Shown here one piece after another: positions 1 through 8,603 of a stretch of DNA of 32,883 nt. The translations under genes and the position numbers were made by a program. How positions within the stretch are numbered: the stretch's first letter is position 1; each line of letters opens with the position of its first letter. The notes under the pieces are model-generated. The model saw only the letters and a program-made list of their open reading frames with translations, made no database searches and had not been told where the DNA came from. The DNA comes from an uncultured Lactobacillus sp. (lineage in GTDB: Bacteria > Bacillota > Bacilli > Lactobacillales > Lactobacillaceae): the NCBI GenBank assembly GCA_945971245.1, contig CAMFOZ010000005.1, positions 1-32,883 on the forward strand. Reading direction: 5' to 3'.

Positions 1-2
1 GG

Positions 3-332
3 CGTGACTTGGGTACCAAGGCTGGTAAGGCCTACGCCGACATCACCGACTTCTATATCGATGCCTACTACAACCTGGACATCGATAAGAATGGTTGTGC
101 TATCCATGACCCACTGGCTGTCGGTGTCGGGATTGACCCATCCTTCGTTACTACCCTGAGTCTCTTTGTTAAGTGTGTCTACGAGGAAGGTCCTTACTAC
201 GCTCGGATCATCGGTGATAACTCCAAGTTAAACGATCCTAACCCGAACGTTAAGGTTGCCATCAACGTTGATAAGGAACGTTATCTGAAGGTCTTCATGG
301 ACCACCTGACTAACCTGTTCAAGGAACACTAG
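3..332 (+). CDS. Inosine/uridine-preferring nucleoside hydrolase, C-terminal part (partial)
   Basis: The frame is open from the window edge (R-D-L-G-T-K...) to a TAG, giving about 109 residues; the N-terminal two thirds lie outside the window. The segment CAIHDPLAVGVGIDP is the characteristic late motif of nucleoside hydrolases, whose His is a conserved active-site residue next to the calcium-binding Asp. Family members cleave the N-glycosidic bond of ribonucleosides to release base and ribose for salvage in the cytoplasm. Substrate preference (purine or pyrimidine) cannot be judged because the DxDxGxDD N-terminus is missing. A strong terminator follows directly. Confidence 0.85.
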   Translation, partial: RDLGTKAGKAYADITDFYIDAYYNLDIDKNGCAIHDPLAVGVGIDPSFVTTLSLFVKCVYEEGPYYARIIGDNSKLNDPNPNVKVAINVDKERYLKVFMDHLTNLFKEH

Positions 333-347
333 TCTTAAAATAAAGCA

Positions 348-387
348 AGCAGCCAATGATCATCTTGGTCATTGGCTGCTTTTTTTA
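348..387. terminator. Intrinsic terminator, probably bidirectional
   Basis: A 12-bp perfect stem (AGCAGCCAATGA with TCATTGGCTGCT) closes a short loop and is followed by a T run on the plus strand. It ends the nucleoside hydrolase transcript. It also abuts the stop codon of the convergent TetR gene, so it may serve both strands. Confidence 0.9.
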
Positions 388-891
388 GTTAAGAATTTTT
401 TCAAGAACTCGTTTTAACCTAGCCAGAGCGGTTGTCTGGCCAGCAGGATCGCGAAAGCACTCATTGATGGTGGCGTGACAAAGCGTCATCACCGTCCACT
501 CAGTATCATTGCGTGGGGCAGCGGTCTGTCGTAGCGGAAGGACCCCCACATTCGTCAGAAAATGACGGCGAATGTAATCACGGTAGGGACTGCGGTGAAC
601 CCGATCAACAAAGTCAGCGACCATCTGGTAATAGTCCGCAGCAGTCGGCTGACTAGCCTGATCAGTGAGCGGCGCATGAATCTTGGTCATCACCACCGCA
701 AATAGGTACAGATAAGCGTCTGCAAGATCCGTAAAGTACTTATAAAAGGCCCCACGGGAGATTTCCGCCTGCTTGATGATCCGCGCCACTTCAGCATCCG
801 GTAAGTTATGCTGACTAAACTCATCCAGCAGGGCGGTTGTGATCCGCTGCTTTTTCTCATCCTTCAAATTCTTAAAGGTACGACTTGGCAT
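385..891 (-). CDS. TetR/AcrR family transcriptional regulator
   Basis: A 168-residue protein whose N-terminal 55 residues form a TetR-type DNA-binding domain. The segment from KKQRITTALLDEF to ARIIKQAEISRGAFYKYF matches the helix-turn-helix with the usual G-x-F/L-Y-x-Y-F ending of the recognition helix. The C-terminal ligand-binding part is short and has no recognisable ligand signature. ATG is preceded by GAGG at good distance, and that GAGG overlaps the stop of the upstream exporter gene. The 10-bp gap means the two genes are cotranscribed, so it plausibly regulates the exporter and itself. The ligand is unknown. Confidence 0.85.
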   Translation of the reverse strand: MPSRTFKNLKDEKKQRITTALLDEFSQHNLPDAEVARIIKQAEISRGAFYKYFTDLADAYLYLFAVVMTKIHAPLTDQASQPTAADYYQMVADFVDRVHRSPYRDYIRRHFLTNVGVLPLRQTAAPRNDTEWTVMTLCHATINECFRDPAGQTTALARLKRVLEKILN

Positions 892-901
892 TATTTTAAC
901 C

Positions 902-1687
902 TCACATCATATTACGAATAATTAGCGATACCGCCAGGACTAGTGCCCCAATTCCAACAATAATCTGCATCAGACGTCCCGGCAGGTGCCGAACAATAAT
1001 CGGCCCCAGAATTCCTCCAAGGATGTTGCCGATAAATAGTGGTAGGACGTAATGCCAATAAATGGCCGTCTCAATAGCAAAAATGATCACCGCAATCGTG
1101 TTTGTCGCGGTCATCGCAACATTCTTCAGAGCATTGTTGACAGCAAAGGATTGTCCACGATTAACCACCGTCAGCAGTGTCAGCATCATGACTCCAGCTC
1201 CCGCGTTAAAGTAGCCGGAATAGATCCCCACAATGAAGATGCCGACCCAGGCCAGGAAGCGATGTAGGCGCGACCGCCCGAATGCGCGACTATTCTGAAT
1301 TAGCTCTGGTTGAGCCTGCCGTGGCTTATGCGGTACCATCAGAACAATCCCAGCCAGGCCAATGCAGACTGGTACCAACTCTTGGAACCACTTTCCGGGA
1401 AGGGCAAAGAGGAGGAGGGCACCGATAATTGCCCCGGACAGGACTACGGGAATCATAATCCACATCTGCTTGCGGTTATTACGGAGTTCCCGGGCCGAGG
1501 ACACTACTGAACTATATCCACTGGCCACCGTAGAAAAACTACTGGTAACGTTAGCCATCACAGGGGAAATTCCCATCGCCAAAAGTGACGGATACGAAAC
1601 CAATGAGGCTAGACCAGCAGCTGCACTGGTGATTCCTGCTAGAATACCGATAACAATCAATAGGATACTCGAAGTTAATTCAGTCAT
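902..1687 (-). CDS. TauE/SafE family (DUF81) membrane exporter
   Basis: About 261 residues, nearly all hydrophobic, with around eight membrane segments. The N-terminal repeat (ASLVSYPSLLAMGISP, then ANVTSSFSTVASGYSS) and the related repeat in the second half (SGYFNAGAGVMMLTLL, then NNALKNVAMTATNTIA) are the paired signature of the TauE/SafE fold. Members export sulfite, sulfoacetate or other small organosulfur or carboxylate anions; the substrate here is not evident. I prefer the ATG at 1687 with AAAGG-x2-GGAG upstream over a TTG three codons earlier that sits directly on the ribosome binding site. It is the first gene of a two-gene operon with the TetR gene. Confidence 0.85.
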   Translation of the reverse strand: MTELTSSILLIVIGILAGITSAAAGLASLVSYPSLLAMGISPVMANVTSSFSTVASGYSSVVSSARELRNNRKQMWIMIPVVLSGAIIGALLLFALPGKWFQELVPVCIGLAGIVLMVPHKPRQAQPELIQNSRAFGRSRLHRFLAWVGIFIVGIYSGYFNAGAGVMMLTLLTVVNRGQSFAVNNALKNVAMTATNTIAVIIFAIETAIYWHYVLPLFIGNILGGILGPIIVRHLPGRLMQIIVGIGALVLAVSLIIRNMM

Positions 1688-1761
1688 TTTCTCCAACCTT
1701 TAATTTTAGTCAATTTTCATTGTACCTGTTCCCTCAAGTTTCTGCACGTCCTTTCCATCAT

Positions 1762-1790
1762 TTGAACTTCAAGAGTGATTTATGTATCAT
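1762..1790 (+). promoter_or_regulatory. Promoter of the riboswitch-ykoEDC unit
   Basis: TTGAAC (1762-1767), a 17-bp spacer and TATCAT (1785-1790) match a housekeeping sigma promoter. The start would be near 1797, just upstream of the TPP aptamer. Confidence 0.6.
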
Positions 1791-1808
1791 AAGTGATAGG
1801 ATTAATAC

Positions 1809-1884
1809 GATGTCTGGGGTGCCATCCGGCTGAGATAATACCCATTGAACCTGACCTGGCTAACACCAGCGGAGGAAGATTCGG
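1809..1884 (+). ncRNA. TPP riboswitch (THI element)
   Basis: The conserved aptamer strings are present in order: GGGGTGCC, GGCTGAGA, ACCC, TTGAACCTGA, CTGG-x4-ACCAG and GCGGAGGAAG. These are the hallmark P2/J2-3 and P4/J4-5 sequences of the thiamine pyrophosphate riboswitch. It lies in the leader of an ECF transporter operon and is followed by an intrinsic terminator, so TPP binding should stop transcription and thiamine shortage should allow read-through. Confidence 0.95.
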
Positions 1885-1910
1885 TAAAATTTCATTGATA
1901 AAAAACGTAT

Positions 1911-1940
1911 CCCACGATGTCCTTCATTGTGGGCTTTTTT
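1911..1940 (+). terminator. Riboswitch-controlled terminator upstream of ykoE
   Basis: CCCACGATG pairs with CATTGTGGG (9 bp, one wobble) around a TCCTT loop, followed by a T run. Its position between the TPP aptamer and the first gene marks it as the expression platform. Confidence 0.85.
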
Positions 1941-1978
1941 GTTTAGCCCTAATTCAATCTAGCTAAGGAGTATCTATT

Positions 1979-2536
1979 ATGAAGAAAGGTTTTCACTTGC
2001 GCGACATCATCCTCCTCGCCCTCATCGGCATCATCTTCGGGGTGATCTACTTTGCCGCGGCGTTCGTTTATAACGGTCTCACCCTCCTGCTGACCCCGGT
2101 GGGTTATGGCCCCATGGCCAACGACATCACCATGGGGATCTGGTGTATGGCCGGTCCACTTGCCGGTTTCATGTTCCGCCTTCCCGGAGCCTCATTTCTC
2201 GGTGAGTTTCTCGGGGCAACCGTCGAGATGTTTCTCGGCGATCAATGGGGTGCTGCTAACCTGATCTCCGGTGCCGTCCAGGGGGTCGGGACCGAACTGG
2301 GCTTCACCTTAACTGGATATCGGATCTATAACTGGCTGACCATCATCGTGGTAACGGCTATGACCACGATTGTCACCTTTGCCTGGGACTGGTTCCGGAA
2401 CGGTTACAGTCACTTCGCTGGTCAGATGCTAGTAGTGATGATCATCGTCCGCTTCATCTCGATCTTCCTTTTTGCCGGGGTGTTAAACAAGCTGATCATC
2501 AACATGCTTGATCGCGCCCACGTTATTCGGAGGTAA
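1979..2536 (+). CDS. ykoE: ECF transporter S component, YkoE type (thiamine/HMP binding)
   Basis: A 185-residue integral membrane protein with about five to six hydrophobic segments. The substrate-binding subunit role follows from its size, its place directly upstream of the double ATPase and T component, and the TPP riboswitch that controls it. The sequence resembles YkoE of Bacillus-type hydroxymethylpyrimidine/thiamine transporters: N-terminal RDIILLALIGIIFGVIYF and a central motif around GIWCMAGPLAG. ATG is preceded by AAGGAG at 8-nt spacing. The gene is followed after 6 nt by ykoD. Whether thiamine or its pyrimidine precursor is preferred cannot be told from the sequence. Confidence 0.9.
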   Translation: MKKGFHLRDIILLALIGIIFGVIYFAAAFVYNGLTLLLTPVGYGPMANDITMGIWCMAGPLAGFMFRLPGASFLGEFLGATVEMFLGDQWGAANLISGAVQGVGTELGFTLTGYRIYNWLTIIVVTAMTTIVTFAWDWFRNGYSHFAGQMLVVMIIVRFISIFLFAGVLNKLIINMLDRAHVIRR

Positions 2537-2542
2537 ATTATC

Positions 2543-3946
2543 ATGGAAGCCATCAGCATCGAGCAGCTCAGCTTTCAATTCGAACACCAGCATCCCATTA
2601 TCAGTAAGCTCGACATGACCGTTACGGCAGGAGAGGTGGCCTTAATCACGGGGCCATCCGGCTGTGGGAAGTCCACCCTCCTTCGCCTGATCGCCGGGCT
2701 GTTGCCAAAGTATGGTGGCCAGGTAACCGCTGGCCAGATCAGACGGGCAACTATCGATCGTCACCCACTCCGGATGGGGATGCTCTTTCAGGATCCGGCC
2801 ATGCAGTTTGCCATGGATACCCCACGTCACGAGCTGGAATTCACTCTCGAAAACTGTCAGGTGGCGCCTACTCAGATACCAGCACGCATCCAGGAAGCCA
2901 GTAATTTCTGCCAGATCAGCGACCTACTTGACCAGTCAATCACCACCCTCTCCGGCGGACAACAGCAGAGAGTGGCCCTGGCGGTGGTTGTAGCAATGCA
3001 TCCTGACCTGCTCCTCCTCGATGAGCCCTTCGCTGCAATTGATGAGGCCAACCGACAGTTCTTAATCAAACAACTCGGTCAGTGGCGGGCTGCTCAACCC
3101 GGGCGAACGATCATCATCACTGATCACGACTGTCATGGTTATGCTGCCCTCAATCCTCATGTTTTTCAGTTTACCGCTGGGCAGTTAGTTGCCCTCTCTT
3201 TGTTCCAGGGAAAGGCAATAATCAGTCGGGCCGATGATGCAGCTAGTGCCCCATTACACGTCCCGGTTCCACCGACAACGGCGCCGACAATCATCCAGCT
3301 GAACCACGTTAACATTGGTCGGGGAAAACGCAAGCTGATTACCATCCCCGACCTGGCAATCATGAAAAACAAGATTACCCTGCTGACGGGAGCCAACGGA
3401 ACTGGTAAATCGACCTTTTTCAAGGCCCTCACCCGGCTCATCCCCTACCAGGGTGAGATCGACTACCGCCAAAAGGACATCCAGAAAATATCACCCGGGA
3501 AATATCACTACCAGGTTGGTCTAGTTTTCCAACAGGCTAATGAACAGTTTCTCAACGTTACCGTGGGTGAGGAATTAACTCTCAGTGCCCGCCACCAACG
3601 TCAGCCTTTACTTACTAACGACCACCTGACAGAGGTGCTTCGGGATTTTGGCCTGGCGGGAATGGAGGACCGGGTTGTATACTCGCTCAGTGGTGGTCAG
3701 CGCAAAAAGCTGCAGCTACTGGTCATGCTGATGATCGGTCACCCCGTCCTCTTACTCGATGAACCCTTTGCCGGCCTTGATCGTGATTCCCTTTCAACTG
3801 TCTTCAACCTGATCAAGCGTTGCCAGCAATCCCTCCCTCAGACCATTCTGATCATCAGTCACCAATTGACGGGACTCGACCAGCTGGTAGACTACCACCT
3901 TCATCTAAACGATGAAAAGCTCACTTATGAGGGGGTGCAGGCATGA
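2543..3946 (+). CDS. ykoD: ECF transporter double ATP-binding protein, YkoD type
   Basis: A single 467-residue chain with two complete ABC ATPase domains, equivalent to the EcfA/EcfA' pair. Domain 1: Walker A GPSGCGKST (37-45), Q-loop at LFQDP (81-85), signature LSGGQQQR (136), Walker B LLLLDEP (156-162) and switch His 195. Domain 2: Walker A GANGTGKST (283-291), Q-loop near 330, signature LSGGQRKK (382), Walker B VLLLDEP (402-408) and His 440. All catalytic motifs are intact in both halves. Its ATG overlaps nothing upstream, but its TGA overlaps the ykoC ATG by 4 bp (ATGA), implying translational coupling. It powers uptake with YkoC and YkoE on the inner face of the membrane. Confidence 0.95.
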   Translation: MEAISIEQLSFQFEHQHPIISKLDMTVTAGEVALITGPSGCGKSTLLRLIAGLLPKYGGQVTAGQIRRATIDRHPLRMGMLFQDPAMQFAMDTPRHELEFTLENCQVAPTQIPARIQEASNFCQISDLLDQSITTLSGGQQQRVALAVVVAMHPDLLLLDEPFAAIDEANRQFLIKQLGQWRAAQPGRTIIITDHDCHGYAALNPHVFQFTAGQLVALSLFQGKAIISRADDAASAPLHVPVPPTTAPTIIQLNHVNIGRGKRKLITIPDLAIMKNKITLLTGANGTGKSTFFKALTRLIPYQGEIDYRQKDIQKISPGKYHYQVGLVFQQANEQFLNVTVGEELTLSARHQRQPLLTNDHLTEVLRDFGLAGMEDRVVYSLSGGQRKKLQLLVMLMIGHPVLLLDEPFAGLDRDSLSTVFNLIKRCQQSLPQTILIISHQLTGLDQLVDYHLHLNDEKLTYEGVQA

Positions 3947-4596
3947 ATCCGAGCCTAAAACTATTCCTCGTCCTCATCATTGCCCTTGAGGTTACCTTCA
4001 CTAGTTACCTTTATAGCAACATTGTAATTATCATCTTAGCCCTGGCCTACCTGATCTACCGGCGGGTGCGGTGGCAACGGCTTGCCTGGCTAGTCATCAT
4101 CACCCTGGTGCCGGCGATTGCGATCTTCGTCACCATTGCCTTCTTCAGCCCCGGTCACAACGTCTACTTTGCCTGGGTCCTGGTAAGTCGGCTCTACGTC
4201 TACGTCATGACTGGTTCAGCCGTCAGTTGTACCACGAGCGCTCTGCAGTTAGTGCGATCCCTTGAGCAAAATTGCCACCTCCCGAGTAAGTTTGCTTATG
4301 GAATTCTCGCTGCCCTTAATCTCTTTCCCCGGATTGCTCAAGAGGTCCGGCTCATCCGGATCGCGGGACAAATGCGGGGAATCACCCTACACTGGTGGTC
4401 ACCACGGCTTTACTTCAAGGCGATCCTAGCCGCCAGTCAGTGGGCAGACCAAATGGCCCAGGCCATGGAGAGTCACGGCTTTGTGGAGGGACAAACACGA
4501 ACTAGCGCCCACCGTGTCCCGCTAACTCGTCGGGACTGGACAACCTTCTTCATCTTGGTGGTTGTCCTCCAGCTCCTTATCATTGCACTCCCTTAA
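3943..4596 (+). CDS. ykoC: ECF transporter transmembrane T component, YkoC type
   Basis: A 217-residue membrane protein with hydrophobic segments in the first half, a hydrophilic coupling-helix region and a last hydrophobic segment at the C-terminus. The central stretch FPRIAQEVRLIRIAGQMRG contains the A-R-G type coupling-helix signature by which ECF T proteins dock on the ATPases. It starts inside the ykoD stop codon, so it is the third gene of the riboswitch-controlled operon. It transmits ATP hydrolysis to the S component. No clear terminator follows before the next small gene, so some read-through is possible. Confidence 0.9.
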   Translation: MNPSLKLFLVLIIALEVTFTSYLYSNIVIIILALAYLIYRRVRWQRLAWLVIITLVPAIAIFVTIAFFSPGHNVYFAWVLVSRLYVYVMTGSAVSCTTSALQLVRSLEQNCHLPSKFAYGILAALNLFPRIAQEVRLIRIAGQMRGITLHWWSPRLYFKAILAASQWADQMAQAMESHGFVEGQTRTSAHRVPLTRRDWTTFFILVVVLQLLIIALP

Positions 4597-4633
4597 TTGA
4601 TCAGGCATAATAAAAACAAAAAGGATGGTTAAT

Positions 4634-4972
4634 ATGCAGAGTAATGTAACAACCCGAATTGTTAATGCCCTTTCCTACCTCAGTATCTTGTTTCTACCGG
4701 TGATTTTTCCACTGATTGTCTGGATTGTCGCTCGGGCAAGTGACGATCCAACCATCAGTAAAAACGCTCGCAAGGCCTTTTGGTCACAGATTTTCCCCTT
4801 GCTTTACGTCATCTTCGCAATCCTCACAATGAGCATTGCCTCCTTGTACCAGGCGGCCTTCCATGCCGGCGCCCTGTTTGGAATCCTGTTGACCTTCGCC
4901 CTGCTGATCGCCCTGTTGTTGTTCATCTACAACATTGCAATGGCGGTCAAGATGCTGCTGGGCCGGGAATAA
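4634..4972 (+). CDS. DUF4870-like small membrane protein
   Basis: A 112-residue protein with about three membrane segments: a first at the extreme N-terminus (YLSILFLPVIFPLIVWIV), then two after a basic polar linker (NARKAFWSQIFP). This arrangement and the linker resemble DUF4870 proteins, whose function is not established. The ATG at 4634 is chosen because AAAGGA lies 8 nt upstream; the ATG three codons earlier overlaps that site. It lies 37 nt after ykoC and before a strong terminator, so it may be expressed from read-through or its own unrecognised promoter. Confidence 0.75.
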   Translation: MQSNVTTRIVNALSYLSILFLPVIFPLIVWIVARASDDPTISKNARKAFWSQIFPLLYVIFAILTMSIASLYQAAFHAGALFGILLTFALLIALLLFIYNIAMAVKMLLGRE

Positions 4973-4984
4973 AGATATTATTGA

Positions 4985-5025
4985 AATCGAGGTTAGCGCA
5001 GAAACTCACTAACCCCGATTTTTTT
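4985..5025 (+). terminator. Intrinsic terminator after the DUF4870-like gene
   Basis: AATCG-A-GGTTAG pairs with CTAACC-C-CGATT around a 12-nt loop and is followed by seven T residues. Confidence 0.85.
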
Positions 5026-5107
5026 GCATTGCGTTGTCAAGGCCGCGTCTCCAATGCTAAAATGACGCAGTCTACTAGCTATTTAATCTTCTAAGGTGGT
5101 GTTTTTA

Positions 5108-7096
5108 TTGGATTTACTATTGGGGATCATCCTGCTGCTGACCACGGTCGTCGTGGCCAACGTCATTCACCTGATCTACCCAAAGATTCCGCTCTCGATC
5201 TATCAAATCGTTGCCGGAGTTCTGCTCGCCAGCCTGCCAACTGCAGCGACTAATTTCACCATGCACCCGGAAATATTCATGATGGCGGTCATCGCACCGC
5301 TGATGTTCAACGACGGGCAAAACCAATCGTTCTTCTCGCTCTCTCGTAACTTCCGCTCGATCCTCTCGATCGCGGTGACCCTGTCCCTGGTGACGGTCAT
5401 CATCGCCGGAACCCTCCTGCACCTGGTAATGCCGACAACCTTCCCGTTTGCTTTAGCCTTCATGCTCGCTGCCATCATCACCCCAACGGATGCGGTCGCG
5501 GTTAAGTCAATTACCACAAGCATGTCGGTTCCTGAGAACGTCAACGGGGCCCTGGAGTACGAGTCACTCTTCAATGACGCCTCCGGAATCGTCCTCCTCG
5601 ACCTGGCCCTGGCTGCCTACCGCTCTGGGGACTTCTCAATCGGCCACGGGCTGTGGATCTTTGTCTACGTCTTCTTTGGGGGAATCATCTTCGGGGCCGT
5701 TCTCGGCATCCTGCTGATCAACCTGCGGACTCAACTGATGCGGTCCCACGTTGATATCGGTTCAATCGTTATCCCCATCAACGTCATGACGCCCATCGTT
5801 ATCTACTGGTTAGCCGAGGAACTCCACCTCTCTGGTATTCTGGCGGTCGTGGCCGCCGGGGTCGTCCACAGTATTCTCTACGACCGCCTGCGTTTGACCT
5901 CCACCAAGGTTCAGATGGCTACCACGACTACTTGGACAATCATCAGCGATGCCTTGAACGGCCTGGTCTTCGTCCTCTTAGGCGTCCTCCTTCCCCAGGT
6001 CATCAAGAGCACCAGCCTAGCTAATCTCGGGCGCCTGTTTGTCATCTCATTGCTCCTCTACGTAATCATGACCTTCCTGCGGTACTGCTGGGTCCGCTTC
6101 AAGCTGGTCAACATCGGGTCAACCGGTGACCAGCTCAACCGGGACAGTATTTTGATGGCTCTTGGGGGGATCCATGGGACCATCACCCTCTCCCTGGCCT
6201 TCTCGCTGCCGGTCATGATCAATCACCACACCTTTGCCTTCCGCAATTCGATGATCCTAATCGCGGCAATCGTGATCCTCATCAGCTTACTGGTTGGTGC
6301 CGTCGCTTATCCGCTGATTCTACCGGCCAAATCACAGAGCTTTACGCCGGAAGAATTCCGCCAGCAACTCATCGCCACAGTCCAGTTTGCCATTAACCAG
6401 CTGCGTACCCAGGCGGAGAATTCACGGGAGCGGGCCATCGTGATCGACCAGCTCAGCACCCAAATGAACCAGTACCACCAATTCAACCAACAACGGTTCA
6501 ATCAGTTAATGAACCGGGCTCATAAGGTCGAAATGCAGACCCTGGACCAATTAAATGCAGATGGTACGATCAGTGATCGCGAGGCGGCCCTCTATGTCCA
6601 CTTTATCAGCCGGTCCATCTGCCGGACGCCCGAACACAACTTTACCGAGTTTTTCCGGCTTTTCTGGCACCGGATCAAGTGGCAGCTCTTTCGGAAAAGG
6701 CACTTTCATCCTCGCCGAACCAGCGCAATGAATAATGCCAAGGCCGAATACAACAAGAAGTTCCAGGCAATCAAGCAACAGCGTCAGGCTATCCTGAAAA
6801 TTCTCACAGTTGTCGACAAAAACGTGGACAAGTACCTCCAGTCCATTGAAAACACCACCAATGCCAACGAGGTCGTGATGGTCGGCCGGGTCTTCCTCCA
6901 ACAGAAGCAACTCTTCAGCCGGGGACAGGACCTTGATGCTGACGCTATCACCAATCTCTCTATTGAGGCCTTTCAGTGGGAGCACAGCTTTGTTCAGGAA
7001 CATCTCGCCGCGGGAAAGCTCTCCCAGGAGCTGGCGAACGCCCTTAACGAACAGATCTCAACTGACGAGCTAGTTTACTCCCAGTCGCTGGACTAA
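5108..7096 (+). CDS. CPA1-family Na+/H+ antiporter with long cytoplasmic tail
   Basis: About 662 residues. The first 410 or so form 11-12 membrane segments; the rest is a hydrophilic, helix-prone tail rich in Gln, Arg and Glu. The transport core has TPTDAVAV and, about 25 residues later, YESLFNDASGIVLLDL, whose Asn-Asp pair is the ion-binding signature of electroneutral CPA1 exchangers. The protein should exchange cytoplasmic Na+ (or K+) for H+ in pH and salt homeostasis. I place the start at TTG 5108, with AAGGTGG 8 nt upstream; a GTG at 5096 lies within that ribosome binding site. It is a single-gene unit bounded by terminators on both sides. Confidence 0.9.
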   Translation: MDLLLGIILLLTTVVVANVIHLIYPKIPLSIYQIVAGVLLASLPTAATNFTMHPEIFMMAVIAPLMFNDGQNQSFFSLSRNFRSILSIAVTLSLVTVIIAGTLLHLVMPTTFPFALAFMLAAIITPTDAVAVKSITTSMSVPENVNGALEYESLFNDASGIVLLDLALAAYRSGDFSIGHGLWIFVYVFFGGIIFGAVLGILLINLRTQLMRSHVDIGSIVIPINVMTPIVIYWLAEELHLSGILAVVAAGVVHSILYDRLRLTSTKVQMATTTTWTIISDALNGLVFVLLGVLLPQVIKSTSLANLGRLFVISLLLYVIMTFLRYCWVRFKLVNIGSTGDQLNRDSILMALGGIHGTITLSLAFSLPVMINHHTFAFRNSMILIAAIVILISLLVGAVAYPLILPAKSQSFTPEEFRQQLIATVQFAINQLRTQAENSRERAIVIDQLSTQMNQYHQFNQQRFNQLMNRAHKVEMQTLDQLNADGTISDREAALYVHFISRSICRTPEHNFTEFFRLFWHRIKWQLFRKRHFHPRRTSAMNNAKAEYNKKFQAIKQQRQAILKILTVVDKNVDKYLQSIENTTNANEVVMVGRVFLQQKQLFSRGQDLDADAITNLSIEAFQWEHSFVQEHLAAGKLSQELANALNEQISTDELVYSQSLD

Positions 7097-7129
7097 AAAA
7101 TGCCGAACCAGAATAGGTTCGGCATTTTT
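7095..7129. terminator. Bidirectional intrinsic terminator
   Basis: A perfect 9-bp stem (TGCCGAACC with GGTTCGGCA) has a 6-nt loop and is flanked by A and T runs. It lies between the convergent antiporter and DUF1304-like genes and can end both. Confidence 0.9.
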
Positions 7130-7486
7130 CTATATGAAGGTACAAAGCAGAGCAATCGCGGCCGGTAACAGCTGGACCAGCCAGATCTTTTTCGTCGCGG
7201 TCATTCCCCCATACAGGGCCACAATGACGATGAAACCCAGGAGGAGACGCAAGACGGTGACGAGGATGGTGCCATGGAAAAAGAAGAAGCTGACGATCAT
7301 CAGCACCCCCAGCATCCCGTTATAGATTCCCTGATTAGCCAGGGCAACACGGGCGGTTGGTTGCTTGACGTATTCTAGCGGCATATCAAACGCCTGGGCC
7401 TGCTGCCGCGGTGTGCCAAACATCTCTAGGAGCATAATTCCCAGGTGCTCGATCGCCACGATTAAAGTTAGTATCATCATCAACAT
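7130..7486 (-). CDS. DUF1304-like small membrane protein
   Basis: A 118-residue protein with four hydrophobic segments and short polar loops. The N-terminal part (IEHLGIMLLEMFG) and the following ANQGIYNGMLG motif are typical of the DUF1304 family, which has no established function. ATG is preceded by GGGAG at 9-nt spacing. That site overlaps the stop codon of the upstream hydrolase gene, 14 bp away, so the two genes form an operon. The role is unknown, possibly in the envelope given its partner. Confidence 0.75.
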   Translation of the reverse strand: MLMMILTLIVAIEHLGIMLLEMFGTPRQQAQAFDMPLEYVKQPTARVALANQGIYNGMLGVLMIVSFFFFHGTILVTVLRLLLGFIVIVALYGGMTATKKIWLVQLLPAAIALLCTFI

Positions 7487-7499
7487 AGTTATTTTCTCC

Positions 7500-8537
7500 C
7501 TATTTCACGTATTTCTGCAGGAAGGCCTGAACATGCTGTTGGTAGGCCCGTGGGCAGTGAGCAAACGAGGCCGCATGCTTAGCTCCCGGGACAACCCAGA
7601 GTTCCTTTGGCCCTCGGCTGGCAGCATAGTTACGGTAGACCATCTTAGTTGGTACAAAGGTATCATTATTACCGTGGATAAACAACATCGGTCTAGTATT
7701 ATTATGCAACATCTTCACCGAGTTTGCCTCCCCCGTGAAGAAACCGTTCTGGACCCGGTTGATACCACTCAGGATGGCAATCAACGGGGTACGTAAGAAA
7801 GTCGGAATGTGGTAGAGGTTCCCGGCCTCGTAGTTTAGCTCGTCATTCAGGCTGGTGTAACCACAGTCTTCCACGAAGGCCTTCACTTGGTGTGGAAGCT
7901 TGATCCCACTGGTCATCATCGTGGTAGCGCCACCCATACTGGTTCCGGCAATAACGATCTGACTGTGGGTCCCATTCTTAGCAATCAGTTTTTCTGCCCA
8001 TTTACGTACATCGTAGCGTTCGGGCCACCCGTAGCCGATGTACTTTCCCTGACTGTGACCATGCGCTCTGGCATCCGGCAGCAGGACGTTATAGCCGAGC
8101 TGGTGGTACATTGCCGCGTAAGCTCCCATGTCCTCCTTACGACCCATGAAGCCGTGCAAAATAATCACACTCTTCGTGGTTGGGTGAGCGGCCGGGATGT
8201 AGTCGGCATCAAGACGGTAATGACGCGTGGCCGATTCCATGGACCAGTGCTGTTTCCTGGCGTCAGCGAACCAGGTCTTCTGCCGATATAGCGGGTCGGT
8301 CCGACTGATCCGCGATGATGACTGGTGAACAAAGCTCTTGTGGCTTGGGACCATTGCCACCGTAAAGAAGTAGCTCCCCGCAGCAAGCATTGCAACAACG
8401 ATGACACTGATAATGCCGATCAACCAATTCCGCAAATGATGACGTTTTTTCTTAACAACTGTACTCAATTTAATTAACCCCATGTCGTATTTTTTGAATA
8501 ATGCGATTAGTTTAGCACACTTTCTGTTACTTTGCAT
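7500..8537 (-). CDS. Membrane-anchored alpha/beta hydrolase
   Basis: A 345-residue protein. A basic N-terminus and one membrane helix (about 38-60) place the catalytic domain outside the cell. The domain has oxyanion-region motif LHGFMGRKED (about 128-137), nucleophile elbow GTSMGG with Ser about 200, acid Asp about 292 in GNNDTFVP and His about 321 in GAKHA. It belongs to the group of uncharacterised surface serine hydrolases common in lactobacilli; substrates are unknown, with esterase or peptidase activity possible. The start used has AGGA upstream. An ATG near 8483 (codon 19) is an alternative and would shorten only the cytoplasmic tail. It is the first gene of an operon with the DUF1304-like gene. 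Confidence 0.85.
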   Translation of the reverse strand: MQSNRKCAKLIALFKKYDMGLIKLSTVVKKKRHHLRNWLIGIISVIVVAMLAAGSYFFTVAMVPSHKSFVHQSSSRISRTDPLYRQKTWFADARKQHWSMESATRHYRLDADYIPAAHPTTKSVIILHGFMGRKEDMGAYAAMYHQLGYNVLLPDARAHGHSQGKYIGYGWPERYDVRKWAEKLIAKNGTHSQIVIAGTSMGGATTMMTSGIKLPHQVKAFVEDCGYTSLNDELNYEAGNLYHIPTFLRTPLIAILSGINRVQNGFFTGEANSVKMLHNNTRPMLFIHGNNDTFVPTKMVYRNYAASRGPKELWVVPGAKHAASFAHCPRAYQQHVQAFLQKYVK

Positions 8538-8546
8538 ATCGTTTTC

Positions 8547-8575
8547 CTGTCAATTGGCGCTGTCAATGGTAAAAT
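8547..8575 (+). promoter_or_regulatory. Promoter of the XRE-methyltransferase operon
   Basis: CTGTCA (8547-8552), a 17-bp spacer and TAAAAT (8570-8575) form a plausible promoter. The octamer CTGTCAAT occurs twice, 13 bp apart (8547 and 8560), across the -35 and spacer. This could be an operator for the XRE product. Confidence 0.5.
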
Positions 8576-8603
8576 AAGAGAGATATAGTAAGGAAGTGAG
8601 CAC

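Noticed and set aside
5117..5574. Overlapping minus-strand open frames of 100-120 codons within the antiporter gene
   Set aside because: Their compositions are skewed (Arg/Asp/Gln repeats), they lack start signals, and the antiporter frame is unmistakable.
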